A stretch of 45,045 nucleotides of DNA from Euryarchaeota archaeon UBA486. GTDB taxonomy: Archaea > Thermoplasmatota > Poseidoniia > Poseidoniales > Poseidoniaceae. The notes beneath the pieces are model-generated. The model was not told where the DNA came from. It worked only from the letters and a program-made list of their open reading frames with translations, and made no database searches. Made by a program: the position numbers and the translations under genes. The first letter of the stretch is position 1. Every line of letters starts with the position of its first letter. Location: contig DAET01000076.1 in assembly GCA_002497765.1 (NCBI GenBank), forward strand, positions 1-45,045, given 5' to 3'. Below are positions 33,242 to 42,595 of this stretch, in pieces.

Positions 33242-34555
33242 CTATTCAGGATAACCCGATCGGCCGTCGTCGTTGAAACAATAGCGCACCGTCTGGTGGT
33301 TGAGTTTCAGTGCATGAACGTCCTTACGGACATCGCTTGGGTCTTCACCGGCCAGCAAAACCCGAGCGTAAAACCGAGCTACTTCTTCCATGTCGCCGGG
33401 CGTGAAGCCAACCCGAGTCAGCTCTTGGACGCCCAAACGCAGACCGGAAGGCGACAGGGCTTTGGTGTCGCCCGGAAGCATGTTCATGTTCGTGATGATG
33501 CCTGCGTCCTCAAGTTGTTTTGCTGCTTTGGCGCCAGCTCCGGAATCAAGGTCGCCGTGGCGGGTCAAGACTTGGTGAGAGGCGGTGTAGCCCCTGCCCT
33601 CGGCCAAGACATCAAAGCCCTCGCTCGCCAGCGCTGCCGCAAAGGCTTGCGCGTTGGTGACCGTGTCCTTCGCGTAGGCTTCTCCGTATTCCATGAACTC
33701 AGCAAGCGCCATGACCTTGCCTGCGACGTGGTGAAGGTGGTAAGATGAACACACGCCGGGGAACATGGCATTGTTCAGGCGACGCTGGAAGGCAGGGTCT
33801 TCGGATGAGGAGAGCAAGAAACCTCCTTGAGGGCCCGGGAAGGTTTTGTGGCTTGACCCAGTCATCAAATCGGCACCCTCTCGAAGCGGATCTTGGAACT
33901 GACCGCCGGCGATCAACCCGAGGACGTGCGCACCGTCGTACATCACCGATGCACCGACCTCTTTCGCTGCGGCGGCCATTTCTTCCAACGGCGTAGGAAA
34001 CAGAAACACGGATTGTCCAAACAACGCCACCTTGGGTTGGACCTCGCGGATGGTTTTGCATGCAGCATCAACATCGGGTTCCATTCGCTCTTCGTCCCAT
34101 GGATAGGTGGTGAGGTTGAGGTCTCGAAGACCGACCGCCCCCATTCTCGCGTGAGAGATGTGCCCGCCGTCTGCAGTGGATACCGCCGTGATGGCATCGC
34201 CGGGCTTCGCCAACGCCTTGAGCGCCCCGATGTTGGAGACCGTCCCGGAAACGCTTTGGATGTTGGCAAAGGAAGCGCCAAAGACCTGCTGTGCGAGGTC
34301 AATTCCCAAGGCTTCAATCGTGTCAAAATCATCGCATCCTTGGTAGTAGCGTTTTCCAGGCAACCCTTCTGCGTATCTTCCGTGAAGATCGCTGGAAACG
34401 ATGTCCCGAACGGCCGGGGAAACGATGTTTTCAGAAGCGATCATCCCCAACCCGAGGCGGTACAACTCCCCGCTTGATTTGACGGCATCACGGACCGTTG
34501 ATGCCAATTGAAGATGCTCAGAAGTAGCTGGCCATCCACCTGCAGGGTGTGTCAT
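33242..34555 (-). CDS. glyA: Serine hydroxymethyltransferase
   Basis: The 437-residue PLP enzyme interconverts serine and glycine, transferring a one-carbon unit to a pterin. Key features are N-I-V-S-P-A-V near the start, G-R-Y-A-E-G-L-P-G-K-R-Y-Y-Q-G, D-G-A-H-V-L-G-L-I-A-G-G around the cofactor-binding Asp/His, and T-G-S-S-H-K-T-F-P-G-P-Q-G-G with the PLP lysine. The second half includes the archaeal-type G-x-R-L-G-V-Q-E-L-T-R-V-G. No clear ribosome binding site precedes the ATG at 34555, so it may be leaderless or use the 55-bp upstream gap. The next gene starts 10 bp downstream. Confidence 0.95.
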   Translation of the reverse strand: MTHPAGGWPATSEHLQLASTVRDAVKSSGELYRLGLGMIASENIVSPAVRDIVSSDLHGRYAEGLPGKRYYQGCDDFDTIEALGIDLAQQVFGASFANIQSVSGTVSNIGALKALAKPGDAITAVSTADGGHISHARMGAVGLRDLNLTTYPWDEERMEPDVDAACKTIREVQPKVALFGQSVFLFPTPLEEMAAAAKEVGASVMYDGAHVLGLIAGGQFQDPLREGADLMTGSSHKTFPGPQGGFLLSSSEDPAFQRRLNNAMFPGVCSSYHLHHVAGKVMALAEFMEYGEAYAKDTVTNAQAFAAALASEGFDVLAEGRGYTASHQVLTRHGDLDSGAGAKAAKQLEDAGIITNMNMLPGDTKALSPSGLRLGVQELTRVGFTPGDMEEVARFYARVLLAGEDPSDVRKDVHALKLNHQTVRYCFNDDGRSGYPE

Positions 34556-34610
34556 AAGGCGACTAAAGCAGATGCAGTCTTTGAACCCTCGTCAACCCTG
34601 CTGAGCGACC

Positions 34611-37607
34611 TCAAGCCCGCTCACTTCGAATCGTGTTGCGCGGGATGAAACGCTTCTGAAGGGGGGTTTCTTTCCCTTGAGCAGCATCATTGAGCGCCTG
34701 GGGCTGTTTCTTCCGTGTGTAATTGGTTCGGCCTCGATAGGCGACTGGACCGATGGTACGTTCCAAGACCGGACCGCTTTCGTCGTGCTCTTTCGGTCGC
34801 TTGAGCCACCAAGCCTTCCCAAGGGGGGAGACCCGGGGCGTTTTGCCTTTCTCGAGCTTGACGGCGCGCTTTCTCAGGCGCTGACGCACCTTTTTGTCCG
34901 GTTCTTTTACCAGGCGTTCAGACATCCACGCAGGGTACCCGATGTCCAGAACAACCCCGTTCACCGTGACCAAAATACCCCCGAGGAGGAGGTGGTTCCC
35001 AATGGGAATGTTGCTCGCTTGAGGGACGGCTTTGAACCGCTTGAGTCGCCGTGCATATTTGATCATACCACGTTGGTCTCGGTGGCGAATTTGATGCTCC
35101 TGTTGGCGTGTGACGCGGCGGTAGGAATAGTGGATGAACAAGAGTCCGCCCAAGGTTGCGAGGCCCTGCGCATCACCCACCTCTTGATAGACAAAGATGC
35201 CCAAGACAAAATAGATGGGAATCAGCACCAGGTATTGAAAAATGCTTGACAGGATGCTTGGAGAATAACGTGGGGCAACGGCCCGCCGGGTGGCTTCATG
35301 GGCTGCGATCAAGACATTGGCGTTCATGGCTTCGTCCAATCCACCTTTCTGAAGAACAGCCGCATAGGAGTTCACAGGAGCAACATCCAACCACTTTTTG
35401 GTTTCTTTTGCGTCGTCGAGAATGAGCGAGACCTCGAGGTGCTCACGGCCCTTGGTGCCGTACCCAAAGATGACGGCAAGGGCTTGAACACGTGGGTCCT
35501 TGCTGTCGCTTTTGATGAGTTCATCCAAGACCGATTTCGCGTCGTGCCATTGCCCGGTATCGAGCAAACTCAACGCAGCTGCAATGCGAGGCCGGACGCC
35601 GATGGGATCGGCGCGAACCAACGACATGGCCAACTCCAAGGCCTCGTCGTACCGCCGTTGAGCACGAAGCAGCGCTACCATCGTAAGTTGCCCTGTCTGC
35701 GTCAATTTGTCATTGTGGAGGGCCATTTCCGACGGTTGCGGCTTCCACGATTTCATCATGCGTTGGAGTTGCTGAATGTAATCGATGGTTGAATTGTTCT
35801 CCCAATCCCACAAATCGTCTTCGGTGACGGCTCCTCGCCACGGGTCCAGCCATTCACAAACGAACGACAGAATCTCGGGCTCGTCGTACCCTTCAGGCTG
35901 TTGCAACCCGTGAAGGGCCTCCCGTGCTGCATCCAGTCTCCTCAACGCCATGTATCCAGTCGCAATCAGCATTCGTGCCTCGTCGTTGTCTCCACCTGAC
36001 TGCGCCAGAAGTTTCCGACTTTCTTCGATGGCTTGGGGCCAGAGACCACGAAGCGCTTTTTCCCACATGGAAGCGCGGGACTGTTCTTGACGAATCAAGG
36101 CCTGATCACCAGGGAACTCATGGGATTGTATCCGAATCAGCATGTCTAAATCTTCGTTGTATGCAGCGTTTTCGACGAGGTTTTGAAGTCGGTCGCCACC
36201 TTCGAGGAGAACAGCACCTTCTCTTCGCTCATCAGGATTGAGGTCAAATCGGAGTTTGGTCAAATGACCAAATTTGCTGATCGACAGCAGCCAGGTCATC
36301 AAAAAGATCAGTTGGCCAACGGCAATGAACAGCCACACGGTTAACAGTCGCATTTCTTCGTCGAATTCATTGGCTTCCAAGGTTGCCGTGAACGGCATGA
36401 GATCGCCGAATTCTTTGTAGCATACCAAGATCAACAACAACACGGTGTAGCCAGAAAAGCCGGCAAATGCAAACGTCAATTGTCGCGCCTGTGCGGCTTT
36501 TTCTGCTCGTATTTCACGTGGTGTATCCAACACCACACCAAACATTCCACCAAACGATTGACCACCAAGAATCAAGTTCCGAGTCAGTTCAAAGATAAAC
36601 GCCAATCCGACAATCGCGATGTTCAGCGTGAGGTACAGCGACAAGAACTGAGGAAGCGATTTGATGAACTCCCAGTGGAACAGGAATTCAGAAATCACAT
36701 CAATTCGAACGTAGATAGAATAACCGATGATCCCGCCGAAATTTAACACCTCTTCTGCGTTGGGTGGGTTGTTGAGCATGACGTACAGCACCGTTAGGAT
36801 GCCATTCAATGCCGTGATGGGCATGGTCAACAGGAACAGGACAAGAAGAAACGAAAAGATTCGTCCGATGAAGCCGTTTTTATCCGGATCAATGGGGTTC
36901 TTTCTGCCGCGGGTGGTCCGCCATTTGTTGATCAGCAGCATGTTCCAAGAAGCACCCATGATGCGCCCGTAGGCAAAAATGGTTGGCGCCATGAAGGTTA
37001 ACATCGCGAAGGCGAGCCATGTTGGCGTCAGTGTCCCTTCAACTTGGATACCGTACGCCAACACCAACATGGTGATGACCACCAAGAAAGCGAGGGAGAA
37101 CACTCGCCGAATCAACTCGGTTCCCACCGACGATCGAACGTCACGCTGACGTGATGAAAGCTGACTGTTCAGAGACTCCCATGGTGAAATGACCACTGGA
37201 ATCAAAATCAATCCAGCAATGATGTAGAGGTTGAACTGAGCAAACACCTCAGCGTTGAACAGCAACTCAGCGATGAGAATCAACACACCCGTGAGGCCCA
37301 TCATGTAGAGAAGGACGCCGTAACCCACCCGTTTGGCTCGTAGGAGACGACGAGAATCACGGAGCGTTCGGGTGATACGGTGCACTTCGTACAGGTCGTC
37401 CTCGATCTCAAACGCAACTTGCAAGTTCTTCAATTGCTGGGGAATAAACCACCGGCGAACGAAGTAGGCGATGACCAGCGCCAACAGCAGCGGACCCAAG
37501 GATTCCAACGAAACGGTCGTGGAGGTAGAGACCGTCGCAGCCGATGCGGTCGGGAGAAACATCAGGGCGCAGGCCAATGCGATAACGCACTGATTCAGTC
37601 GCCTCAT
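34611..37607 (-). CDS. Large multi-TM membrane protein with TPR-like cytoplasmic domain
   Basis: The 998-residue protein is not recognised. It starts with a signal-like segment (M-R-R-L-N-Q-C-V-I-A-L-A, about residues 1-23) and then has about nine to ten membrane helices to roughly residue 480. A soluble region follows (about 500-790) with helical pairs such as A-R-M-L-I-A-T-G-Y-M-A-L-R-R-L-D-A-A-R and R-R-Y-D-E-A-L-E-L-A-M-S-L-V, typical of TPR-like repeats. Two more membrane helices lie at about 820-890, and the tail is strongly basic. The ATG at 37607 was chosen because the 75 codons upstream would run back into the aminotransferase gene. It could assemble a surface complex, but no catalytic motif is visible. 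Confidence 0.75.
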   Translation of the reverse strand: MRRLNQCVIALACALMFLPTASAATVSTSTTVSLESLGPLLLALVIAYFVRRWFIPQQLKNLQVAFEIEDDLYEVHRITRTLRDSRRLLRAKRVGYGVLLYMMGLTGVLILIAELLFNAEVFAQFNLYIIAGLILIPVVISPWESLNSQLSSRQRDVRSSVGTELIRRVFSLAFLVVITMLVLAYGIQVEGTLTPTWLAFAMLTFMAPTIFAYGRIMGASWNMLLINKWRTTRGRKNPIDPDKNGFIGRIFSFLLVLFLLTMPITALNGILTVLYVMLNNPPNAEEVLNFGGIIGYSIYVRIDVISEFLFHWEFIKSLPQFLSLYLTLNIAIVGLAFIFELTRNLILGGQSFGGMFGVVLDTPREIRAEKAAQARQLTFAFAGFSGYTVLLLILVCYKEFGDLMPFTATLEANEFDEEMRLLTVWLFIAVGQLIFLMTWLLSISKFGHLTKLRFDLNPDERREGAVLLEGGDRLQNLVENAAYNEDLDMLIRIQSHEFPGDQALIRQEQSRASMWEKALRGLWPQAIEESRKLLAQSGGDNDEARMLIATGYMALRRLDAAREALHGLQQPEGYDEPEILSFVCEWLDPWRGAVTEDDLWDWENNSTIDYIQQLQRMMKSWKPQPSEMALHNDKLTQTGQLTMVALLRAQRRYDEALELAMSLVRADPIGVRPRIAAALSLLDTGQWHDAKSVLDELIKSDSKDPRVQALAVIFGYGTKGREHLEVSLILDDAKETKKWLDVAPVNSYAAVLQKGGLDEAMNANVLIAAHEATRRAVAPRYSPSILSSIFQYLVLIPIYFVLGIFVYQEVGDAQGLATLGGLLFIHYSYRRVTRQQEHQIRHRDQRGMIKYARRLKRFKAVPQASNIPIGNHLLLGGILVTVNGVVLDIGYPAWMSERLVKEPDKKVRQRLRKRAVKLEKGKTPRVSPLGKAWWLKRPKEHDESGPVLERTIGPVAYRGRTNYTRKKQPQALNDAAQGKETPLQKRFIPRNTIRSERA

Positions 37608-37641
37608 GGCGCCTGCTTGGCCCGATGCTTCATGAAAATTC

Positions 37642-38865
37642 CTACGACATCCGGGCGCTGCGGTGCTTTTCCAGAAATCGCTCAATCCGGTCAAAGGCCA
37701 CATCCAAGACATCGGTATCGGCCAAGTACACCAATCGGACATGACCTTTCCCGAGTTCAGGTGAAAAACCGCTTCCGTGAACCAGCAACACGTGCTCTTC
37801 ATGAAGGAGTTCGAGAACGAAGGCTTTGTCATCAGCAGCCCAATGATCGTCGGTCAAACGAATGAACATGTAGAACGCACCACCCGGTCGTTCCACCTCA
37901 AGACCTTCAATGCCCTCGATGCGGTTGAGGCAATGGTTCCGCTGATTGAGGACCCGTTGAGCATAAACGTCCATCCATTGGCGGTCGCCCTCAAGACCTG
38001 CGAGGTATCCAAGTTGAGCCGGTGTTGACGCACAGAGTCTTGAACGCAGCAGGCGTTCAATCCCGTCACGAACCAGTGGCAGTCGGTTGGTCGGGTCGTG
38101 CAGGGCCATGTATCCAATGCGCCATCCAGGTGCGTAGTACACCTTTGAGACACCGTTCAGCGCAATAACGGGAACGTCCGAACTTCGGCTAGCGACCGAA
38201 ACATGCTGTCCCGTGAAGTCAAGCCCGTCGTAAATCTCGTCCGCCACAACAATGCAGTTGGGATAGTCTCGTGCAATGGCCAGCAGGGCATCGACTTCTG
38301 CCGGCCCGCACACCGTGCCGCACGGATTGTTGGGGTTGATGAGCACCAATAGACGAACATCGTCGTCCATTTTTGCGCGAATGTCGCTGAAATCAGGTTT
38401 CCACTCATCGTTGCTGTGAAGTTGGTATTCCACGGTTTCTGCACCGTACATCTGAGGATAGGCCATGTAGGGTGGGTAATGGGGTCCAGGCGCAAGCACC
38501 TTACTGCCCTCTTCGAGGACGGCGGCAAAAATCAATTGCAAGGCCTCGGTTACACCGTGGCAAACGTAGACATCGTCGGCCGAAGCCGGCCATCCCTTCC
38601 GTTGCTCGTCACGGGCAATGGCCTCACGAAGCGCAGGTATCCCGTACGAGGGTGAATATCCATTCCGACCGTCCTTGAGTGCACTGGCATAGGCCTCGAC
38701 CATGTGCGGGGGTGTTGGAAGACCAGGGTAGGCAATGGGATCCCCGATGTTGAGTTTGATGATCTCATGGCCTTGCGACTCCAATTCAACAGCAGGCACG
38801 ACCACATCGCGAATGGCGTATTCGATATTGGCCGCACGGGATGAAACTGGAATAGGCCCGGACAT
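37642..38865 (-). CDS. Class I aminotransferase (alanine/aspartate-type)
   Basis: The 407-residue PLP enzyme has the fold type I aminotransferase layout: I-G-D-P at about residue 42, R-N-G-Y-S-P-S-Y-G, P-N-N-P-C-G-T around the substrate-binding asparagine, V-A-D-E-I-Y-D-G-L, and the PLP lysine in N-G-V-S-K-V-Y-Y-A-P-G-W-R-I-G-Y. The C-terminal F-x-x-E-x-G-K-G-H-V-R-L arginine region is present. Sequence style is closest to alanine aminotransferase (AlaA-like) enzymes, with other amino acids possible. ATG 38865 is preferred over GTG 38874 because GGTGG lies just upstream. It begins 11 bp after the EVE-domain gene. Confidence 0.9.
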   Translation of the reverse strand: MSGPIPVSSRAANIEYAIRDVVVPAVELESQGHEIIKLNIGDPIAYPGLPTPPHMVEAYASALKDGRNGYSPSYGIPALREAIARDEQRKGWPASADDVYVCHGVTEALQLIFAAVLEEGSKVLAPGPHYPPYMAYPQMYGAETVEYQLHSNDEWKPDFSDIRAKMDDDVRLLVLINPNNPCGTVCGPAEVDALLAIARDYPNCIVVADEIYDGLDFTGQHVSVASRSSDVPVIALNGVSKVYYAPGWRIGYMALHDPTNRLPLVRDGIERLLRSRLCASTPAQLGYLAGLEGDRQWMDVYAQRVLNQRNHCLNRIEGIEGLEVERPGGAFYMFIRLTDDHWAADDKAFVLELLHEEHVLLVHGSGFSPELGKGHVRLVYLADTDVLDVAFDRIERFLEKHRSARMS

Positions 38866-38876
38866 CTGTTCCACCC

Positions 38877-39350
38877 TCAGTTCACATCATCACGAGACAC
38901 ACCGGCCATGGCCAGCACCTCGTCAAAGTGCGCAGCCTCGACGGGTTGGACGGACAGCCGTTGGCCCCGCTGCAGAAGCGGCATCCCCTCAAGCTTGGGG
39001 TTCTCCTTCATCTCGTGCAGAGAGACCATGTTCAATTCAAGAACGGGTTCAATGTCAACCATGAACCACCGGGGGTTTTCTGGCGTCGATTTTTCATCAA
39101 AATACTTGCATTCATTATCCCACGATGTGAAATCCGGGTAACCTTCCTTGGCAATCCTTGCCACGCCTGCCACGTGAGGGGGTTTGGTGTTGGAGTGATA
39201 GAACAACACAAGGTCACCCTCCTTCATCGCATCCCGCATCATATTACGGGCCTGGTAGTTTCGAACGCCATCCCAGTGAGTTTTGCCGTCGGCCACCAAT
39301 TGTGAATATGGGTAGACGTCCAACTCCGACTTCATCAGCCAGTGGTTCAT
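38877..39350 (-). CDS. EVE-domain protein
   Basis: The product (157 residues from ATG 39350) starts with M-N-H-W-L-M-K-S-E-L-D-V-Y, followed by W-D-G-V-R-N-Y-Q-A-R-N, G-D-L-V-L-F-Y-H-S-N and P-R-W-F-M-V-D-I. This is the standard EVE (PUA-like) domain over the whole protein. EVE domains bind modified bases in DNA or RNA. The upstream in-frame GTG at 39395 overlaps the exporter stop and adds 15 residues outside the domain, so it is less likely. The gene sits between the RND exporter and the aminotransferase on the same strand; no partner nuclease or methylase is visible nearby. Confidence 0.9.
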   Translation of the reverse strand: MNHWLMKSELDVYPYSQLVADGKTHWDGVRNYQARNMMRDAMKEGDLVLFYHSNTKPPHVAGVARIAKEGYPDFTSWDNECKYFDEKSTPENPRWFMVDIEPVLELNMVSLHEMKENPKLEGMPLLQRGQRLSVQPVEAAHFDEVLAMAGVSRDDVN

Positions 39351-39388
39351 GGTATACCGGACAACGAAGGGGTCTATGGACTCCTCGC

Positions 39389-42300
39389 TTACCACGCATC
39401 GACGATATCGTCGTCGACCAAGGCCGCCTCCATGACGTCGTCACTGGTTTGAGCAGTCCGGATGAGGCCGAGTTTCTTCGCCATGTTGTTGCCACCGCTG
39501 ACGGCACCAATGCCCATTTTCTCCAGCGTCACGAAAATGGCAGGAAGTAACACCAGCGCGCTGGCCGCAGCCACCCACAGCAGAATGAGAATGACCGTGA
39601 TGAACGGCGTAATTTCGGGAATCGGAATATCGTAGGCCGTGTACATGCCCAGCGAGGTGACCACGGCCGCTTCAAACAGGGACATCCCCGTACCAACGGC
39701 AGCGGTTCGGATGGCCTGAATGCCGCCACCAAGCTCTCGAATGCGATTGGCGATGTGGATGGAGAAATCGACACCAACGCCGACCAAAATAGAACCAATC
39801 ATGACGGTCACGAGCGAGAGCGGTACATCCATCTGCCACATCACGAGCCATTGGAGCGCAACGGTGGCGATCACCGGTGAAGTGGTCCAAATCGAATATC
39901 GGATGTCTCGGAACACCACGGCCAAGGTGATGAGGGTCAGGATAATGGCAAACCCGAGCGAGGTCCACTGCGACCCGACAATGAGTTCGTTGACCTCAAT
40001 CGCCGTGGCTGCCACACCTGTCAAGTCTTCCGCGGTTTCGCCGTACGGCCCTTGGAAGGTGCCGGCCATCTCGTTGACCATATCAACGCTCTTCGCCGTA
40101 TCGGCCACGGGAATAAAGGGCATATCGACGTAAATCAATGAGCGACTGAAATCCTCGCTCACGAAAATTTCTCGAGTCTCCTTGGTCAGTGAAGCATAGA
40201 ACACGTCGAGCAGGAAAATTTGGCTTTGCTGAGAGGCCGGCAATCCGAATGCATCTGGGTCGTTCAACAAATCCCAAAACGAGGCGTCAAGGGATTGACT
40301 TCGATTCAAGAGGACATCGGCTGTGGTTTTGACATCCTCACACTGTTGGTTGCCTGCACATGGAACCAACTGCAGGAGTTCGTTGACGTCTTGGCCCGAA
40401 ACCGTTACTTGAACACCGGATGATTTCATCAAGAACACCACGGACACCGCGGTTGTGTTTTCAACCGTGTTGAGTTTCCCCTCGAGATTGTCGATTTTCT
40501 GTAAAATCTCAACCGGATCATCGTTCGATTGCTCAGCGTCGTTGAAGTCACCGCTCACATTCGCATTGACCAGGATCATCCCCACTTGCCCAGCCTCAAA
40601 CTCCGAGCTGTATTGCTTCATTTTCACAACCGGAGACTCCGTTTCAGGAGCCATCCCCAAGAGGTCAATGTTTTCCTCAACGTTCGCTTGACCGATGGTG
40701 GCCGAAAGGAGAATCATCAGCGCGAACACAGCGAGGACGCCGCGGTTGCGCTTGACAGGAACATCAACCAGCACATCAAAGGCCTTGAGGGGCGGATGTT
40801 TCGGTTTCTTCAAGTCCAATATCAGGGTCAGGTTGGGTACCATGAACATGGTGAGGAAGTAGACAATGACGATACCTGCTGAGAGGGCGATGCCCACGGT
40901 CTGGATGGGCGCCATGGGCGTGAAGACCAACGAGATGAAACCGATGACGGTCGTCACGGCGGAAAGAAACACCGCACGTCCGGTCGATGTCAAGGATGCT
41001 CGCATCTTCTCGTCCTTGCTCCCTTCCTCTTCCGCATACCGATTGGTAATGTGAAGGCCATAGGAAACCCCGAGGGCCAACAAAATCGGTCCAACAATGA
41101 TGACGGTCATCGTCACCTCATAATTCGTAGCGCCGATCAGACCCAGGGTCCAAAACACGGCGCACAATGTCGGAAGACCTGCAATCACGACGACCTTGAA
41201 GCCTTGAAGCGGACGCATACCGGTGATGCCAGCCTGGAGCAGATCGGAGTGGAAGATGAACAACCCAATAGCAACCAACACCACAGCGTTGGGGAAGATG
41301 TCCCAGAACAACTTGAATGAAAATTCGGTGACGGCATTGGTAATCGGGACCGGACCGGTCAGAACCATGGACAGGCCCAGGTCCTCCCACGTGCACAGGC
41401 CCTCGGATTCATCGGGTTCGCCGTTGTCCTCAAATTCGCACGCTCGTTCAAGTTTTGAGATGGCATCGAGGATTTCCTGCGTGTCTGCAATGATTTCCTT
41501 TGCGGGACGGTCTTCCGTGACAGCGATGGCCATGATGGCACGATCAAGCACGCCGTCGGGACCACCGTCTTCTCCTCCTTCGATGTCTCGTGCTAGTTTG
41601 TTCATGCCGGCCGAGGGTTGGCCCTCGTCCGTGTACATCTCCCCGATGACCAGATCAATGGTGGTCTGGCTCGGGATTTCGTACGACCCACCGAATTGTT
41701 CGTCCGTCAGTGCAAAGGCTTCGTTCAGCTCTTTTGCAAATTCACGCGACGGGCAGTTGTCGTCTGGGTCGTTTGAACATCCAAGTTCGCCGACCTCCGT
41801 AACGACAGCCTCTCGAATACGAGGAGCACTGGAGTTAACCTCCTTGAGCACAGTCGAGAGGGAGAGGATGTAAATCACGTCGTCCGAATCGTCGGAGAGT
41901 TGTGGATTGAGCAATCGCTCGACATAACTGATTTCTTGTAAGATTCGCTGATTGGTGATGTTGTTTCCTTTTGTGGATTCAATGTAGACGACCATGACGT
42001 TGGTGGACCAATCTTCCTCAACCTTCCCAATGAGTTCTGCCACCTGACTCCCATCAGGCAGGTAGACCTCGAGGTCGCCGTTCACGTTCAAGGCTGGATT
42101 GTTCAAATCGTCATCGAAACGAGTGTTGTCAAGAAAGCCCGATTGCGAAACAAAGTACGCCGTGAGCAACAAAAAGACCAAGACGGTGGGAATGGGAAAT
42201 TTTGTGATGGCTCCGGTCGCCCCGGTTTTTTGCCATTCACGCTTGAAACGCTTCGGAGCCTCGAGCACAGCATCCAAGGTCCGCTTTGAGTCAATGGTTT

Positions 42301-42433
42301 TCATCTGTCCAACCAATTGGTCTCGAACCGCACGGCTCTTCCCGGCGATGGCCTCGAGCCGTTGATTGCCCGTGGACGCCTTCGTTTCAGCAGCTTCTGA
42401 AGTGGGATTTGATGCGTCGTTTTCTGAACTCAC
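39389..42433 (-). CDS. RND/MMPL-type exporter with two sterol-sensing-like membrane halves
   Basis: The 1014-residue protein has the RND superfamily duplication: one helix near residue 85, a large external domain (about 105-375), a bundle of five or six helices (about 385-560), then a second helix, external domain (about 610-830) and bundle (about 845-960). G-V-S-Y-G-L-H-I-T-N-R-Y and G-V-D-F-S-I-H-I-A-N-R-I are the paired helix-4 motifs of MMPL/HAE-type exporters. Such pumps export lipids or hydrophobic molecules using the proton gradient. The start is GTG 42433, supported by GAGGTGG five bases upstream. It may head the long minus-strand cluster and diverges from valS over 162 bp. Confidence 0.88.
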   Translation of the reverse strand: MSSENDASNPTSEAAETKASTGNQRLEAIAGKSRAVRDQLVGQMKTIDSKRTLDAVLEAPKRFKREWQKTGATGAITKFPIPTVLVFLLLTAYFVSQSGFLDNTRFDDDLNNPALNVNGDLEVYLPDGSQVAELIGKVEEDWSTNVMVVYIESTKGNNITNQRILQEISYVERLLNPQLSDDSDDVIYILSLSTVLKEVNSSAPRIREAVVTEVGELGCSNDPDDNCPSREFAKELNEAFALTDEQFGGSYEIPSQTTIDLVIGEMYTDEGQPSAGMNKLARDIEGGEDGGPDGVLDRAIMAIAVTEDRPAKEIIADTQEILDAISKLERACEFEDNGEPDESEGLCTWEDLGLSMVLTGPVPITNAVTEFSFKLFWDIFPNAVVLVAIGLFIFHSDLLQAGITGMRPLQGFKVVVIAGLPTLCAVFWTLGLIGATNYEVTMTVIIVGPILLALGVSYGLHITNRYAEEEGSKDEKMRASLTSTGRAVFLSAVTTVIGFISLVFTPMAPIQTVGIALSAGIVIVYFLTMFMVPNLTLILDLKKPKHPPLKAFDVLVDVPVKRNRGVLAVFALMILLSATIGQANVEENIDLLGMAPETESPVVKMKQYSSEFEAGQVGMILVNANVSGDFNDAEQSNDDPVEILQKIDNLEGKLNTVENTTAVSVVFLMKSSGVQVTVSGQDVNELLQLVPCAGNQQCEDVKTTADVLLNRSQSLDASFWDLLNDPDAFGLPASQQSQIFLLDVFYASLTKETREIFVSEDFSRSLIYVDMPFIPVADTAKSVDMVNEMAGTFQGPYGETAEDLTGVAATAIEVNELIVGSQWTSLGFAIILTLITLAVVFRDIRYSIWTTSPVIATVALQWLVMWQMDVPLSLVTVMIGSILVGVGVDFSIHIANRIRELGGGIQAIRTAAVGTGMSLFEAAVVTSLGMYTAYDIPIPEITPFITVILILLWVAAASALVLLPAIFVTLEKMGIGAVSGGNNMAKKLGLIRTAQTSDDVMEAALVDDDIVDAW

Positions 42434-42595
42434 GCGACCACCTCAACCTCCCCGAGGTGTGGGCCCTTCAAAGGCTTACCTTCGTGGCGACCCAAAACCG
42501 GTTGAGTTCCCATCCAAGCCGACGGGTTGAAATGATGTCCCACATCCGCAGAGTTGGACCCACCTCATTGACCGAGGCGGGGCCAGGTGAGGCAC

